This document shows positions 1-8,880 of a DNA stretch of 64,000 nt, one piece after another. Each line of letters begins with the position of its first letter. Within the stretch, counting starts at the first letter, position 1. Source of the DNA: Streptomyces sp. DHE7-1 (GTDB lineage: Bacteria; Actinomycetota; Actinomycetes; Streptomycetales; Streptomycetaceae); assembly GCA_016432725.1 (NCBI GenBank), contig JACJDG010000003.1, positions 4,712,001-4,776,000 on the forward strand, written 5' to 3'. The notes under the pieces were generated by a model that searched no databases, was not told the origin of the DNA, and was given only the letters and a program-made list of their open reading frames with translations. The position numbers and the translations under genes are program-made.

Positions 1-386
1 TGGGCGCCCCGCCACTTGGCGGCCGCCAGTACCGCGCCCCGGGCCAGCCGGGCCCCGGCCGGGGTGCTCAGCCGGTGGGCGAGCGGGCGGTGTTCGCGCA
101 GCGCCCACAGGACGACGATCCAGGCGCGGGAGGCCTGGTAGACCTGCCCGGAGTCGCCGATCACGGTGACCTCCTGAAGGGTGGCGGCGTGGTCGAGCCC
201 CGGGTAGCGCCGGCGGGCCTCGTCCGAGCCGGCCGGGACCAGCTCCAGCGGCACCAGCTTCGGCTGCCGTACGAGCCAGTCGCGCAGGTGCGCGCAGAGG
301 GCGCACTCGGCGTCGTAGAGGACGGTGAGCCGGCGGACCGGGACGGACGTGCCGCCCCGGTCCTGCGCGGAGGTCACCGCGCTCAC
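1..386 (-). CDS. DCC/DUF393-type thiol-disulfide oxidoreductase (partial)
   Basis: Reading from a GTG at 386 toward the window edge gives a protein with a short N-terminal tail, then RRLTVLYDAECALCAHLRDW. A 'YDAECxxC' signature near the N-terminus is typical of the DCC1-like thiol-disulfide oxidoreductase family (DUF393). The two cysteines of CALC would form the redox pair. The C-terminus lies beyond base 1. The GTG overlaps the stop of the membrane-protein gene upstream (GTGA), so the two are probably translationally coupled. The physiological substrate is unknown. Confidence 0.75.
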   Translation of the reverse strand, partial: MSAVTSAQDRGGTSVPVRRLTVLYDAECALCAHLRDWLVRQPKLVPLELVPAGSDEARRRYPGLDHAATLQEVTVIGDSGQVYQASRAWIVVLWALREHRPLAHRLSTPAGARLARGAVLAAAKWRGA

Positions 387-789
387 GCCCCGGCCGTCGG
401 CGGGATCCAGGCCTGCGGGGGCACCGGGGCTGCTGCTCCCGTTCCATCAGCCCGCGCCGCCGGATCCGGTTGAGCACGTACACGTTGCCCAGGTGCATCA
501 CGCCGAGCACGAGCAGCACCACGCCGAGCTTGGCCGACAGGGCCTCGAAGATGCCCCGGGTGTCCTCGATGTCGCCGCTGTCGTTCAGGTACAGCGCCAC
601 GAAGCCGAGGTTGACCAGGTAGAAGCCGACCACCAGGAGGTGGTTGACGGCGTCGGCGAGCTTCTCGTTGCCGCGCAGCACGTCGGACAGGAAGACCCGG
701 CCGTTGCGGCTGAGCGTGCGGGCCACCCAGACGGTCAGCGCGATGCTGACCACCAGGTAGATGACGTAGGCGATGACGGTGCGGTCCAT
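383..789 (-). CDS. small integral membrane protein (frameshifted in this sequence)
   Basis: From ATG 789 the product begins MDRTVIAYVIYLVVSIALTV. It has about three hydrophobic segments, at residues 5-22, 45-62 and 80-98, and a basic, Pro-rich tail. The reading frame runs past its natural end unless one base is restored in the GGGG run at 426-429. With that base it ends ...PTAGA at 383-385 and overlaps the downstream DCC gene start, giving about 135 aa. Expression is probably controlled by the two TTGAAC palindromes upstream. No function is recognised. Confidence 0.65.
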
Positions 790-802
790 GCCCCACCCCT
801 TC

Positions 803-816
803 TTGAACGCGTTCAA
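803..816. promoter_or_regulatory. perfect 14-bp palindrome TTGAACGCGTTCAA (operator candidate)
   Basis: This perfect inverted repeat lies between the inferred minus-strand promoter and the ATG at 789. Its twin at 848-861 shares both half-sites, TTGAAC and GTTCAA. The size and symmetry suit a TetR-family operator. The centres are 45 bp apart, about four helical turns, so the two sites would face the same side of the DNA. Confidence 0.6.
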
Positions 817-833
817 AACGCTGACAGGGATGA

Positions 834-861
834 CTCTAGACCTGCTTTTGAACATGTTCAA
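834..861 (-). promoter_or_regulatory. promoter with embedded operator TTGAACATGTTCAA
   Basis: On the minus strand TTGAAC (861-856) and TAGAGT are separated by 17 bp, a good sigma-70-like -35/-10 pair. The -35 is the first half of the palindrome TTGAACATGTTCAA (848-861), so a repressor bound there would block RNA polymerase. The promoter would drive the membrane protein and the DCC protein. Confidence 0.6.
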
Positions 862-897
862 CTCAATGGTGGCGGGAGACCGCGCCGGCTCCGCGCG

Positions 898-1308
898 TCA
901 GCTCCGGCGGCCCAGCTCGGGGCGTTTGCTGTAGTCGGTGAACCCGATGACGTTCCCCCAGGGGTCGGCGATCTCGACGGTCCAGCCGGTGGCCCCGTCG
1001 AACGGCTCGTCGAGCGAGACGATCCCGGCGGCGGCCAGCTCCCGCGCCGCCGCCCGCGCGTCCGGCACCTCCAGCCACAGCCGCGGCGAGGGCCACGGCG
1101 GCGGTCGGTGCCCCAGCGCCTCCTCGGCGCGCAGCAGGATCCCGGGCATCTCGCCGCCGACCTTCAGCAGGGCGATCCCGGCCTCGTCGAGCCGGAACCC
1201 GACGGTGAACCCGGCCCGCTCGTAGAAGCCGACGGCCTCGCCGAGGTCGCCGACGGGAAACAGCGCGTTGTCGAACCCGAGCAGTTCGTACGACCCTTTG
1301 TCTGACAT
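898..1308 (-). CDS. VOC-family (glyoxalase/bleomycin-resistance-like) protein
   Basis: This 136-aa protein begins MSDKGSYELLGFDNALFPVG and contains the pattern FYERAGFTVGFRL in the first half. The second half holds LWLEVPDARAAARELAAAG and IADPWGNVIGFTDY near the end. This is the paired beta-alpha-beta layout of the vicinal oxygen chelate superfamily, with the C-terminal 'DPxGNxxxF' signature. Members range from dioxygenases to resistance proteins, so no substrate can be assigned. It sits alone between the sdh terminators and a divergently regulated membrane gene. Confidence 0.8.
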   Translation of the reverse strand: MSDKGSYELLGFDNALFPVGDLGEAVGFYERAGFTVGFRLDEAGIALLKVGGEMPGILLRAEEALGHRPPPWPSPRLWLEVPDARAAARELAAAGIVSLDEPFDGATGWTVEIADPWGNVIGFTDYSKRPELGRRS

Positions 1309-1345
1309 GTCGTCACATTAGGGCTCAAACCCGACCATACGCGAG

Positions 1346-1376
1346 GAGCCCCACCGGAGCGGTTCCGGCGGGGCTC
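1346..1376 (-). terminator. stem-loop downstream of sdhB
   Basis: A 13-bp inverted repeat with one mismatch lies between sdhB and the VOC gene, just beyond the stronger hairpin at 1391-1425. It may be a second terminator for the sdh operon. Confidence 0.5.
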
Positions 1377-1390
1377 GTTCTCCGCACGCC

Positions 1391-1425
1391 CGAGGGCCCC
1401 GTTCCCAGGGGGAACGGGGCCCTCG
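1391..1425 (-). terminator. sdh operon terminator
   Basis: A perfect 16-bp inverted repeat (left arm 1391-1406, right arm 1410-1425, 3-nt loop) begins 20 bases after the sdhB stop. It is a strong GC hairpin without a clear U-tract, as is common in Streptomyces. Confidence 0.8.
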
Positions 1426-1444
1426 GCGGGTCCTGCGGACGACC

Positions 1445-2223
1445 TCAGTAGCGGCGCGTGATCAGCGCGCGCTTGACTTCCTGGATCGCCTTGGTGACCT
1501 CGATACCGCGCGGGCAGGCGTCCGTGCAGTTGAAGGTCGTGCGGCAGCGCCACACGCCGTCGCGGTCGTTGAGGATCTCCAGGCGCTGCTCGCCCGCCTC
1601 GTCACGGCTGTCGAAGATGAAGCGGTGGGCGTTCACGATCGCGGCCGGGCCGAAGTACTGGCCGTCGTTCCAGAACACCGGGCAGGACGACGTGCACGCG
1701 GCGCAGAGGATGCACTTCGTGGTGTCGTCGAAGCGCTCGCGGTCCTCGGCGGACTGCAGACGCTCGCGCGTGGGCTCGTTGGTGTCCTTCGTGACGAGGA
1801 AGGGCATGACGTCCCGGTACGCCTGGAAGAACGGCTCCATGTCCACGACCAGGTCCTTCAGGACCGTGAGGCCCTTGATGGGCTCGACCGTGATCGGCTT
1901 CTCGGGGTTGATGTCCTTGATCAGCGTCTTGCACGCCAGGCGGTTCTTGCCGTTGATCCGCATGGCGTCGGAACCGCAGATGCCGTGGGCGCAGGAACGG
2001 CGGAAGGTCAGGGTGCCGTCGATGTCCCACTTGATCTTGTGCAGACCGTCGAGGACGCGCTCCTTGGGGTCGATCTCCAGCTGGAAGTCTTCCCAGGCCG
2101 CCTCCGCCGAGACCTCCGGGTTGAAGCGGCGGATCCGGAAGGTGACGGTGATGTAGGGGAGTCGGCGAAGCCGGGCTCGGGCTGGCCGGCCGCGTCCGCC
2201 TTGTCCAGAACAGGGGTAGCCAT
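1445..2223 (-). CDS. sdhB: succinate dehydrogenase iron-sulfur subunit (frameshifted in this sequence)
   Basis: SdhB passes electrons from the flavin of SdhA to quinone through three Fe-S centres. The [2Fe-2S] ligands lie in SCAHGICGSD and the downstream C of RLAC. The ferredoxin-like ligands lie in CILCAACTSSCP and CTDACPRG. The start is ATG 2223, overlapping the sdhA stop by one base (TGATG). The N-terminal frame (MATPVLDKAD...) and the main frame (YITVTFRIRRFNPE...) are joined only if one base is restored in the GGGG run at 2156-2159, giving about 259 aa. It is the last gene of sdhCDAB. Confidence 0.93.
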
Positions 2224-3977
2224 CAGTACTTACGCTCCATCGGCTGGTAGCGGGTCTGGACGACCGGCTTGTAGTCGAGACGGACGGTTTCCGAGCCGTC
2301 GGCGCCGACCTCGCGGTACGCCATGGTGTGCCGCATGAAGTTGACGTCGTCGCGGTTCGGGTAGTCCTCGCGGTAGTGACCGCCGCGGGACTCCTTGCGG
2401 GCGAGCGCCGAGACCGCCATGACCTCGGCCAGTTCGAGCAGGTTGCCCAGCTCGATCGCCTCGAGGAGGTCCGTGTTGAACCGCTTGCCCTTGTCCTGGA
2501 TCGCCACGTTCCGGTAGCGCTCGCGCAGCTCGGCGATCTTCTCGACGGCCGTCTTGATCGTCTGCTCGGTGCGGAACACCATGACGTTGGCGTCCATGGT
2601 CTCCTGCAGCTCACGGCGGATGGTGGCCACCCGCTCGTTGCCGGTGGAGTTGCGCAGCCGCTCGATCTGCTCGACGACGAGCGACTCCGGGTTCTCCGGC
2701 AGCTCGACGAAGTCGGCCTTCGCCGAGTACTCGGCGGCGGCGATGCCCGCGCGGCGGCCGAACACGTTGATGTCCAGCAGCGAGTTGGTGCCCAGGCGGT
2801 TGGCGCCGTGCACCGACACGCAGGCCACCTCGCCGGCCGCGTACAGGCCCGGGACGACGGTGGTGTTGTCCGCCAGGACCTCGCCCTCGACGTTCGTCGG
2901 GATGCCGCCCATGGCGTAGTGCGCGGTCGGCTGGATCGGGATCGGGTCCGTGTAGGGCTCGATGCCGAGGTACGTCCGCGCGAACTCGGTGATGTCCGGG
3001 AGCTTGGCGTCGAGCTGCTCCGGCGGCAGGTGGGTGAGGTCCAGGTAGACGTGGTCGCCCTCGGGGCCGCAGCCGCGGCCCTCCCGGATCTCCGTGTAGA
3101 TGGAGCGGGAGACGACGTCACGGGACGCGAGGTCCTTCATGACCGGCGCGTACTTCTCCATGAAGCGCTCGCCGTCCTTGTTGCGGAGGATGCCGCCCTC
3201 GCCGCGCGCGCCCTCGGTCAGGAGGATGCCCATGCGCCAGATACCGGTCGGGTGGAACTGGAAGAACTCCATGTCCTCCAGCGGCAGGCCCCGGCGGTAG
3301 ACGGCGGCCTGGCCGTCACCGGTGAGGGTGTGCGCGTTGGAGGTCACCCGGAAGAACTTGCCGGTGCCGCCGGAGGCGTAGATCACGGCCTTCGCCTGGA
3401 AGAGGTGGATCTCGCCGGTCGCCAGCTCGTACGCCACCACGCCGGCCGACTTCTTGACGCCGTCGACCTCGGTGATGAGCTGGTCCAGGACGTAGAACTC
3501 GTTGAAGAACTCCACGCCCTCCTTGACGCAGTTCTGGTACAGCGTCTGGAGGATCATGTGGCCGGTGCGGTCCGCGGCGTAGCAGGACCGGCGGACCGGG
3601 GCCTCGCCGTGGTTGCGGGAGTGACCGCCGAAGCGGCGCTGGTCGATCGTCCCGTCGGGCGTCCGGTTGAACGGCAGGCCCATCTTCTCCAGGTCGAGGA
3701 CGGCGTCGATGGCCTCCTTCGCCAGGATCTCCGCGGCGTCCTGGTCGACCAGGTAGTCACCGCCCTTGACCGTGTCGAAGGTGTGCCACTCCCAGTTGTC
3801 CTCCTCCACGTTGGCCAGCGCGGCGGCCATGCCGCCCTGCGCGGCGCCCGTGTGGGAGCGGGTGGGGTAGAGCTTGGTCAGGACCGCGGTGCGGCTGCGC
3901 TTCGTCGACTCGATGGCCGCGCGCATGCCGGCGCCGCCGGCGCCGACGATGACTGTGTCGTACTTGTGGATCTTCAT
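2223..3977 (-). CDS. sdhA: succinate dehydrogenase flavoprotein subunit
   Basis: This 584-aa protein oxidises succinate to fumarate at a covalently bound FAD on the cytoplasmic face of the membrane complex. The N-terminal dinucleotide-binding motif VGAGGAGMRAA is visible. So are RSHTGAAQGG, whose His carries the flavin, and the active-site block HPTGIW and HYAMGGIPTNVEG. The length is normal and the frame is intact. It lies between sdhD and sdhB with short or overlapping junctions, so the four genes form one operon. Confidence 0.97.
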   Translation of the reverse strand: MKIHKYDTVIVGAGGAGMRAAIESTKRSRTAVLTKLYPTRSHTGAAQGGMAAALANVEEDNWEWHTFDTVKGGDYLVDQDAAEILAKEAIDAVLDLEKMGLPFNRTPDGTIDQRRFGGHSRNHGEAPVRRSCYAADRTGHMILQTLYQNCVKEGVEFFNEFYVLDQLITEVDGVKKSAGVVAYELATGEIHLFQAKAVIYASGGTGKFFRVTSNAHTLTGDGQAAVYRRGLPLEDMEFFQFHPTGIWRMGILLTEGARGEGGILRNKDGERFMEKYAPVMKDLASRDVVSRSIYTEIREGRGCGPEGDHVYLDLTHLPPEQLDAKLPDITEFARTYLGIEPYTDPIPIQPTAHYAMGGIPTNVEGEVLADNTTVVPGLYAAGEVACVSVHGANRLGTNSLLDINVFGRRAGIAAAEYSAKADFVELPENPESLVVEQIERLRNSTGNERVATIRRELQETMDANVMVFRTEQTIKTAVEKIAELRERYRNVAIQDKGKRFNTDLLEAIELGNLLELAEVMAVSALARKESRGGHYREDYPNRDDVNFMRHTMAYREVGADGSETVRLDYKPVVQTRYQPMERKY

Positions 3978-3996
3978 GATTCTCGCAGCCCCGTGC

Positions 3997-4478
3997 CTAG
4001 CGGATGTTCGGGTCGAAGGTGAAGATCACCAGCGTGCCGAGCAGGATGGTGAACACCGTGGCGGTGTAGAGCAGAGCCTTCAGCCACAGCCGGGTGTTCG
4101 GGCGCTCGGCGTAGTCGTTGATGACCGTGCGCAGGCCGTTGGCGCCGTGCAGCATCGCGAGCCACAGCATCAGCAGGTCCCAGACCTGCCAGAACGGGGA
4201 CGCCCAGCGGCCGGCCACGAAGGCGAAGCCGATCTTGGAGACGCCGCCGTCCAGGACGAGCTGGATCAGCAGGTGGCCGATGACCAGGACGACCAGCACG
4301 ATGCCGGACAGGCGCATGAACAGCCAGGCGGCCAGTTCGAAGTTGCCCCGGGTGGACTTGGGGCTCTTCTTGGTCCGCCTGCGCGGCGCCTCGATCAGCG
4401 GGGCCGGGTTGTCGGCGGAGTACACCGGGGCGCCCTCGACGGGGCCGACTCCGGACGCGGGGTTTCAGTCGTGGACAT
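3997..4478 (-). CDS. sdhD: succinate dehydrogenase membrane anchor, SdhD-type (frameshifted in this sequence)
   Basis: The main frame has three transmembrane helices (SGIVLVVLVIGHLLIQLVL, VWDLLMLWLAML, ALLYTATVFTILLGTLVIF) and the motif HGANGLRTV seen in SdhD proteins. The start ATG at 4478 (MSTTETP...) is in another frame. Restoring one base in the GGGG run at 4459-4462 joins them into about 160 aa. It begins 6 bases after the sdhC stop. With SdhC it forms the quinone-reducing membrane anchor. Confidence 0.88.
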
Positions 4479-4483
4479 GAGTG

Positions 4484-4863
4484 TCAGCTCCCGAACAGGG
4501 CACGAACGGCGTGGCCGAGGACCGGGTAGAGCGCGCCGATCATCAGGACGATCCAGACGCCCATCACGGTCCAGAACATCTGCTTCTGGTAGCGGGGCCC
4601 TTCGACCAGAAGTCGACGGCGATGACGCGCAGGCCGTTGAGCGCGTGGAAGAGGATGGCGGCGACGAGGCCGTACTCCAGCAGCGCGACGATCGGCGTCT
4701 TGTAGGTCGCCACGACCTTGTCGTAGGCCTCGGGGGAGACACGGACGAGTGCGGTGTCCAGCACATGCACGAACAGGAAGAAGAAGATGAGGACGCCGGT
4801 GACTCGGTGAGCCACCCAGGACCACATTCCTTCCCGTCCGCGGTACAGCGTTCCAGCCGGCAC
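4484..4863 (-). CDS. sdhC: succinate dehydrogenase cytochrome b-type subunit (frameshifted in this sequence)
   Basis: The product begins MPAGTLYRGREGMWSWVAHR at a GTG preceded by GGAGG. The 'WSWVAHRVTGV' block and the later 'LFHALNGLRV' are characteristic SdhC signatures. These histidines are candidate haem b ligands. Three membrane helices are expected. The C-terminal third is out of frame until one base is restored in the CCC run at 4598-4600, giving about 126 aa that end VLGHAVRALFGS. It is the first gene of the sdh operon. Confidence 0.9.
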
Positions 4864-5051
4864 GGAAGAACCCTCCGGGAGCGGGGACTAGGGCCGCGCC
4901 GGCTTCACGGTCGGTCGGGCCCGGCCGGGTACGGTCCACCGGCCCTCAGCATCGTATCCATGCGCCGCGGCGCGGCTTACGGGGGGCCTACTTGTGTGAT
5001 CAAAGTGGCACCGTACGGGCTAGGGGTGCGGCCTTCGGGTGGTGCGTGCGG

Positions 5052-5624
5052 TCATATGCCGGTAGCGGGCGTGTTGTGGCTGGTCGCGCCGCTCGGCGGG
5101 GCCGCGGACGGGCGGGCCGCCGGGCCCGCCAGGAACGCCGCCAGCCGGTGCTTGGCCAGGCGGCGCAGCTCCTCGGCCGCCATGACCCGCTCCTCCTCGG
5201 GATCGTTCGCCAATCGTGACCGGATGCCTTCGAGGATGCGGTCGATGACCTCGTACGCCGGGGTGTCGCCCAGATAGATGACGAACGTGTGCCCGAATTT
5301 CGCCTCGTAGGCGGCGTGCGCCGCGCTCAGCGCCATGTGCGCCGCCTGGTAGGTGTCCTCCGGCAGCTCGGGCAGCGGCTCGCCCGCCAGGGCCCCGGCG
5401 AGTTCGGCCGCGGGCAGGTCGTACGTCGCCTCGTCCGCCGCCGCCAGCAGGGCGTCCAGGTCGGGGTAGGGGCGGTGCTCCGCGATACGCCCGGACCAGC
5501 GCGGATCGCGCAGGCAGCGCAGCAGCATCGCGCGCGCCTCGTCGGCGGGAGCGGCGTTGAAGGCGTCCAGCGGCGTAGGGAGGTACGGGAGACGATGCGC
5601 AGGCAGCGTGGGTCCTCGCGTCAC
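5052..5624 (-). CDS. OHCU decarboxylase-like protein (UraD family)
   Basis: This 190-aa protein contains PLDAFNAAPADEARAMLLRC near the N-terminus and FGHTFVIYLGD followed by RLANDPEEERVMAAEELRR in the C-terminal half. These match the 2-oxo-4-hydroxy-4-carboxy-5-ureidoimidazoline decarboxylase family, which makes (S)-allantoin in uric acid breakdown. The usual catalytic 'HPDL' segment appears as EHRPYPDL, so activity needs testing. No other urate genes are adjacent. It is transcribed divergently from the hexosaminidase gene across a 154-bp gap. Confidence 0.75.
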   Translation of the reverse strand: MTRGPTLPAHRLPYLPTPLDAFNAAPADEARAMLLRCLRDPRWSGRIAEHRPYPDLDALLAAADEATYDLPAAELAGALAGEPLPELPEDTYQAAHMALSAAHAAYEAKFGHTFVIYLGDTPAYEVIDRILEGIRSRLANDPEEERVMAAEELRRLAKHRLAAFLAGPAARPSAAPPSGATSHNTPATGI

Positions 5625-5778
5625 GGGTGGTGTGGCAGGGGATCTTGTGAAGGCTGTGTCGCTACGTTATCGAGAGTGGTCACAGTGTGTCCGACGGGTA
5701 TCTGAATTTCACCCGTACGGAAGAGTTTCGGAACACCTCGATGACGGGTGACGGGCCGATCGGTCGTACGTTGGCTGA

Positions 5779-7404
5779 GTGACCCAGCACAGGCGCCGGG
5801 CGTCGGCGCAGCAGGTGAGGCGGAAGCGGGCGGTGGTCGCCGCGGCATTCGCGGGGACCGTCGCGCTCGGCGTGGGCGTCGGCATATGGGCCTCGGCGGA
5901 CACCGGCGGAAGACCGGCCGGGGACGTGGCGCAGGCCCCGGCGGGCCGGGCGCCGAGCAGTCCGTCGCCCAGCCGCTCCTATCCGCTCTCCCAGGCGCCG
6001 CGCACCATACCCGCGGTCGCCTCCCACACCGCGGCGCACGGCCCCGGCTGGCGCCCGAAGAAGGGTGAGCGGCTGGTGGTGAGCGATCCGTCGCTGGCCG
6101 ACGAGGGCCGGCTGACGGCCGGTGAGCTCGGGCTCACGTACGCCGGGCAGAAGGACGACAAGCGGGCCGGGGACGTCCGGCTCACGCTGGGCAAGCGGGG
6201 CGGCAACCCGGAGTCGTACACCATGACCGTCCGCGACGGCCGGGTCGACATCAGCGGGCCGACCGACGGCGGCGTGTTCTACGGCACCCGCACCCTCAAG
6301 CAGGAGGTCCACGGCGGCGGCACGGCACCGGAGGGCGTCGTGCGCGACCAGCCCGCCAAGCCGGTGCGCGGCTTCAACCTCGACATAGCCCGCAAGCCGT
6401 ACAGCGCGTCCTGGATCGAGGACCGGATACGCGAACTGGGCGACCTGAAGTACAACGAGCTGGGACTGCACTTCTCCGACGACCAGGCCTTCCGGATCGA
6501 GTCCAGCAGCCATCCGGAGATCGTCTCCAAGGACCACCTGACCAAGGCGCAGGTCAAGCGGATCGTGGACCTGGCGAAGAGCCGGCACATAACGGTCGTG
6601 CCCGAGATCGACTCGCCCGGCCACCTCGGCGCCGTCATCGCCGCCCATCCGGACCTGCAGCTCCGCAACGCGAACGGGGTGCCCACGCGGGGTGCCATCG
6701 ACATCTCCGAGCCCGGCTCCGCGAAGATCGTCGACGACCTGCTGAACGAGTACGCCGGGGTCTTCCCGGGCAGCCAGTGGCACCTCGGCGGCGACGAGTA
6801 CCAGGCGCTGACGGTCTCCGACCCGCAGGCCTCCTACCCGCAGCTCGCGGCCGCCGCCCAGCGGAAGTACGGCTCCGGCGCGACTGTCGCCGACCTCGCC
6901 ACCGGCTGGCTCAACGACCGCGCCGCCACCGTCCGCGCCCACCACCGGACCATGCGGGCCTGGAACGACGGCTTCTTCCGGGACACCTCCGTGCGGGCCG
7001 CCAAGGACCTCCAGGTCGCCTACTGGACCGGCAAGGAGATCGGCGCCCGGCAGCCGGTGGAGTACCTGCGCGACGGCCGCAAGGTCATCAACTACAACGA
7101 CGAGTTCCTGTACTACGTCCTCGGCCAGCCGCAGACCTTCGTCTACCCGACCGGGCAGCGGATCTACGAGCAGTGGAACCCGCGCGTGCTGCGCGGCACC
7201 ACCGCCGTCCCGTCCGGCTACGACGGGCAGATCCCCGGTGGCTCGTTCGCCGTGTGGAGCGACATCCCGGGCGCCCAGACCGAGGCACAGGTCGCCGCCG
7301 GCATCCGGATGCCGCTCAGAGCCACCGTGCAGAAGCTGTGGGACCCGGGGAAGCCGGCGCTGTCCTGGGCCGAGTTCAAGGCGCTGGCGGACCGGCTGGG
7401 CTGA
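5779..7404 (+). CDS. secreted beta-N-acetylhexosaminidase (GH20)
   Basis: This 541-aa protein starts at a GTG. It has an N-terminal basic stretch and a hydrophobic segment (about residues 16-38), consistent with export. A Pro/Ser-rich linker follows, then the GH20 fold: an N-terminal alpha-beta domain and a TIM barrel. The catalytic Asp-Glu pair sits in HLGGDEY at residues 335-341. ARKPYS, GLHFSDDQAF and VPEIDSPGH are also typical of GH20. It should release terminal GlcNAc/GalNAc from chitin or wall fragments outside the cell. Confidence 0.93.
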   Translation: MTQHRRRASAQQVRRKRAVVAAAFAGTVALGVGVGIWASADTGGRPAGDVAQAPAGRAPSSPSPSRSYPLSQAPRTIPAVASHTAAHGPGWRPKKGERLVVSDPSLADEGRLTAGELGLTYAGQKDDKRAGDVRLTLGKRGGNPESYTMTVRDGRVDISGPTDGGVFYGTRTLKQEVHGGGTAPEGVVRDQPAKPVRGFNLDIARKPYSASWIEDRIRELGDLKYNELGLHFSDDQAFRIESSSHPEIVSKDHLTKAQVKRIVDLAKSRHITVVPEIDSPGHLGAVIAAHPDLQLRNANGVPTRGAIDISEPGSAKIVDDLLNEYAGVFPGSQWHLGGDEYQALTVSDPQASYPQLAAAAQRKYGSGATVADLATGWLNDRAATVRAHHRTMRAWNDGFFRDTSVRAAKDLQVAYWTGKEIGARQPVEYLRDGRKVINYNDEFLYYVLGQPQTFVYPTGQRIYEQWNPRVLRGTTAVPSGYDGQIPGGSFAVWSDIPGAQTEAQVAAGIRMPLRATVQKLWDPGKPALSWAEFKALADRLG

Positions 7405-7467
7405 GCGCCCGCCGGGCACGGTATCTTCCGCGTGCCGCATCGCGCGAGGACACGGGGGGTCCCGATC

Positions 7468-8136
7468 ATGCCCGCAGCACGTCTGCGCTCACCGGAGGGC
7501 CTCGCCCGCGCCACCGTCGCGCTGCTCGGGCTGGTCGTCGCCGCCGACCTGTTCGCCATGTACACCGGAGTGCTGGAGATCCGCGTCGCGGGCGACATCC
7601 TGAACGGGATCAACGACGACGCCGCGCTCCGCCGCGGCGAGCGGTCCCACCTCCTCCACGAGATGTCCCGCGTCGCCCAGGCCCTGATCCTGCTCGCGAC
7701 GGCGGCCGTGTTCCTGTGCTGGTTCCACCGCGTCCGGGTCAACGCGGAGGTCTTCGACCCCTCCCGGCACAGCAAGTCGCACGGCTGGGCGGTCGGGGGC
7801 TGGTTCTGCCCGGTCGTGAACCTGTGGTTCCCGCGCCGCGTCACCCTCGACGTCTGGGACGCCAGCGCCCGCTGGGCCGACCGGCCCGGCCACGGCCTGG
7901 TCAACTCCTGCTGGACGCTGTGGATCGTCGCGCTCCTCGCCGACCGGGCGGCGGAATGGCGGTACGACACCGCCCGCGGGGCGCTGGGCTGGCGCGACGC
8001 CCTCCACCGGCTGCTCGTCGCCGACGCCCTCGACGCCGCGGCCGCCGTCCTCGCCGTCCTGGTGGTCCTCAAGCTGACCCGCATGCAGCGCGACCGGGCC
8101 CTCGCAGGTCCCGGGTTCGTCACGACTCTTGGCTGA
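7468..8136 (+). CDS. DUF4328-type membrane protein
   Basis: The product is about 222 aa from ATG 7468, which has a GGGGGG tract 8-9 bases upstream. An in-frame GTG at 7432 is less well placed. Four to five hydrophobic segments are visible. The central block SHGWAVGGWFCPVVNLWFPR followed by DVWDAS is the hallmark of the DUF4328 family, whose function is unknown. It follows the hexosaminidase by about 60 bases and could be cotranscribed. Confidence 0.8.
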   Translation: MPAARLRSPEGLARATVALLGLVVAADLFAMYTGVLEIRVAGDILNGINDDAALRRGERSHLLHEMSRVAQALILLATAAVFLCWFHRVRVNAEVFDPSRHSKSHGWAVGGWFCPVVNLWFPRRVTLDVWDASARWADRPGHGLVNSCWTLWIVALLADRAAEWRYDTARGALGWRDALHRLLVADALDAAAAVLAVLVVLKLTRMQRDRALAGPGFVTTLG

Positions 8137-8227
8137 AAAGCTTCGGCTGTGACACCCTCGGCCCGTTGCACGCAGTAAGGGGAAGTGCGGGCTCCGTAAA
8201 GGCGGCGCCCTGGCGAGGGAGGCTTCC

Positions 8228-8785
8228 ATGAGCCTGGTGGAACTGATCGCGCAAGCCGGCGAACGGGGGCTGGCCGTGAGCGGGCTGGCTTGTTTGGACC
8301 GGTGCGTGCCCTTGCTGGGCGGTGACGACGAGGTGCTGCGCCCGCTGTGGGCGAGCGTCGCCGAGGGCTCGGACTGGGCGGGCGGCCTGGAGAAGGCGCG
8401 CGGCGCGCTCGGTCCGGAGGACTCCGACGAGGACGAGGCCGCGCGGCTCGCCCACCGCATGCTGGACGAGGCCCCGGCCGAGCGCACCCCCGAGGCGGTA
8501 CGGGCCTGGGCGGACGCCTGCTCCGTCGCCTCCCTGCGCATCCACCGGCTGCTCGACCCCGCCGCCGACGGCCCGGACGACACCGGCGGCCTGGAGGCCG
8601 GCCGGGCCGGCGACGCCGGGGGGCTGCCCCCGCTCGTCGCCGCCGAACTGCGCCGCCAGACCGTCGTGCTGGAACTCCTCGCCGAGCACGGCACCAACGG
8701 CCTGCGCCGGGCCCTGGACGTGTCGGTGGAGGGCCGCCGGGTGCTGAGCGCCGTGGTCTCCCGCCGGGCCCGCGGCCGCGGCTGA
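8228..8785 (+). CDS. conserved hypothetical Streptomyces protein
   Basis: This 185-aa, acidic, Ala/Leu-rich, predominantly helical protein begins MSLVELIAQAGERGLAVSGL. It has no signal peptide, membrane segment or recognisable catalytic motif. The start ATG has GAGGGAGG just upstream (8214-8221), a strong ribosome binding site. Codon use has the strong third-position GC expected of a real Streptomyces gene. I do not recognise a domain. Confidence 0.7.
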   Translation: MSLVELIAQAGERGLAVSGLACLDRCVPLLGGDDEVLRPLWASVAEGSDWAGGLEKARGALGPEDSDEDEAARLAHRMLDEAPAERTPEAVRAWADACSVASLRIHRLLDPAADGPDDTGGLEAGRAGDAGGLPPLVAAELRRQTVVLELLAEHGTNGLRRALDVSVEGRRVLSAVVSRRARGRG

Positions 8786-8880
8786 GGGACCGGTACCGGA
8801 CCGGCGCCCGCCGAACCGGCACATAGAGGACGGGCGCACCGCAAACCCCGTCGCTGGGAAAGTCCTGTGTCCGTCCTGCG

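Noticed and set aside
2328..4022. 564-codon open frame on the plus strand
   Set aside because: It is antisense to sdhA and sdhD, has Val/Gly/Asp/Arg-biased composition with no domain, and exists only because high-GC genes leave the opposite strand free of stops.
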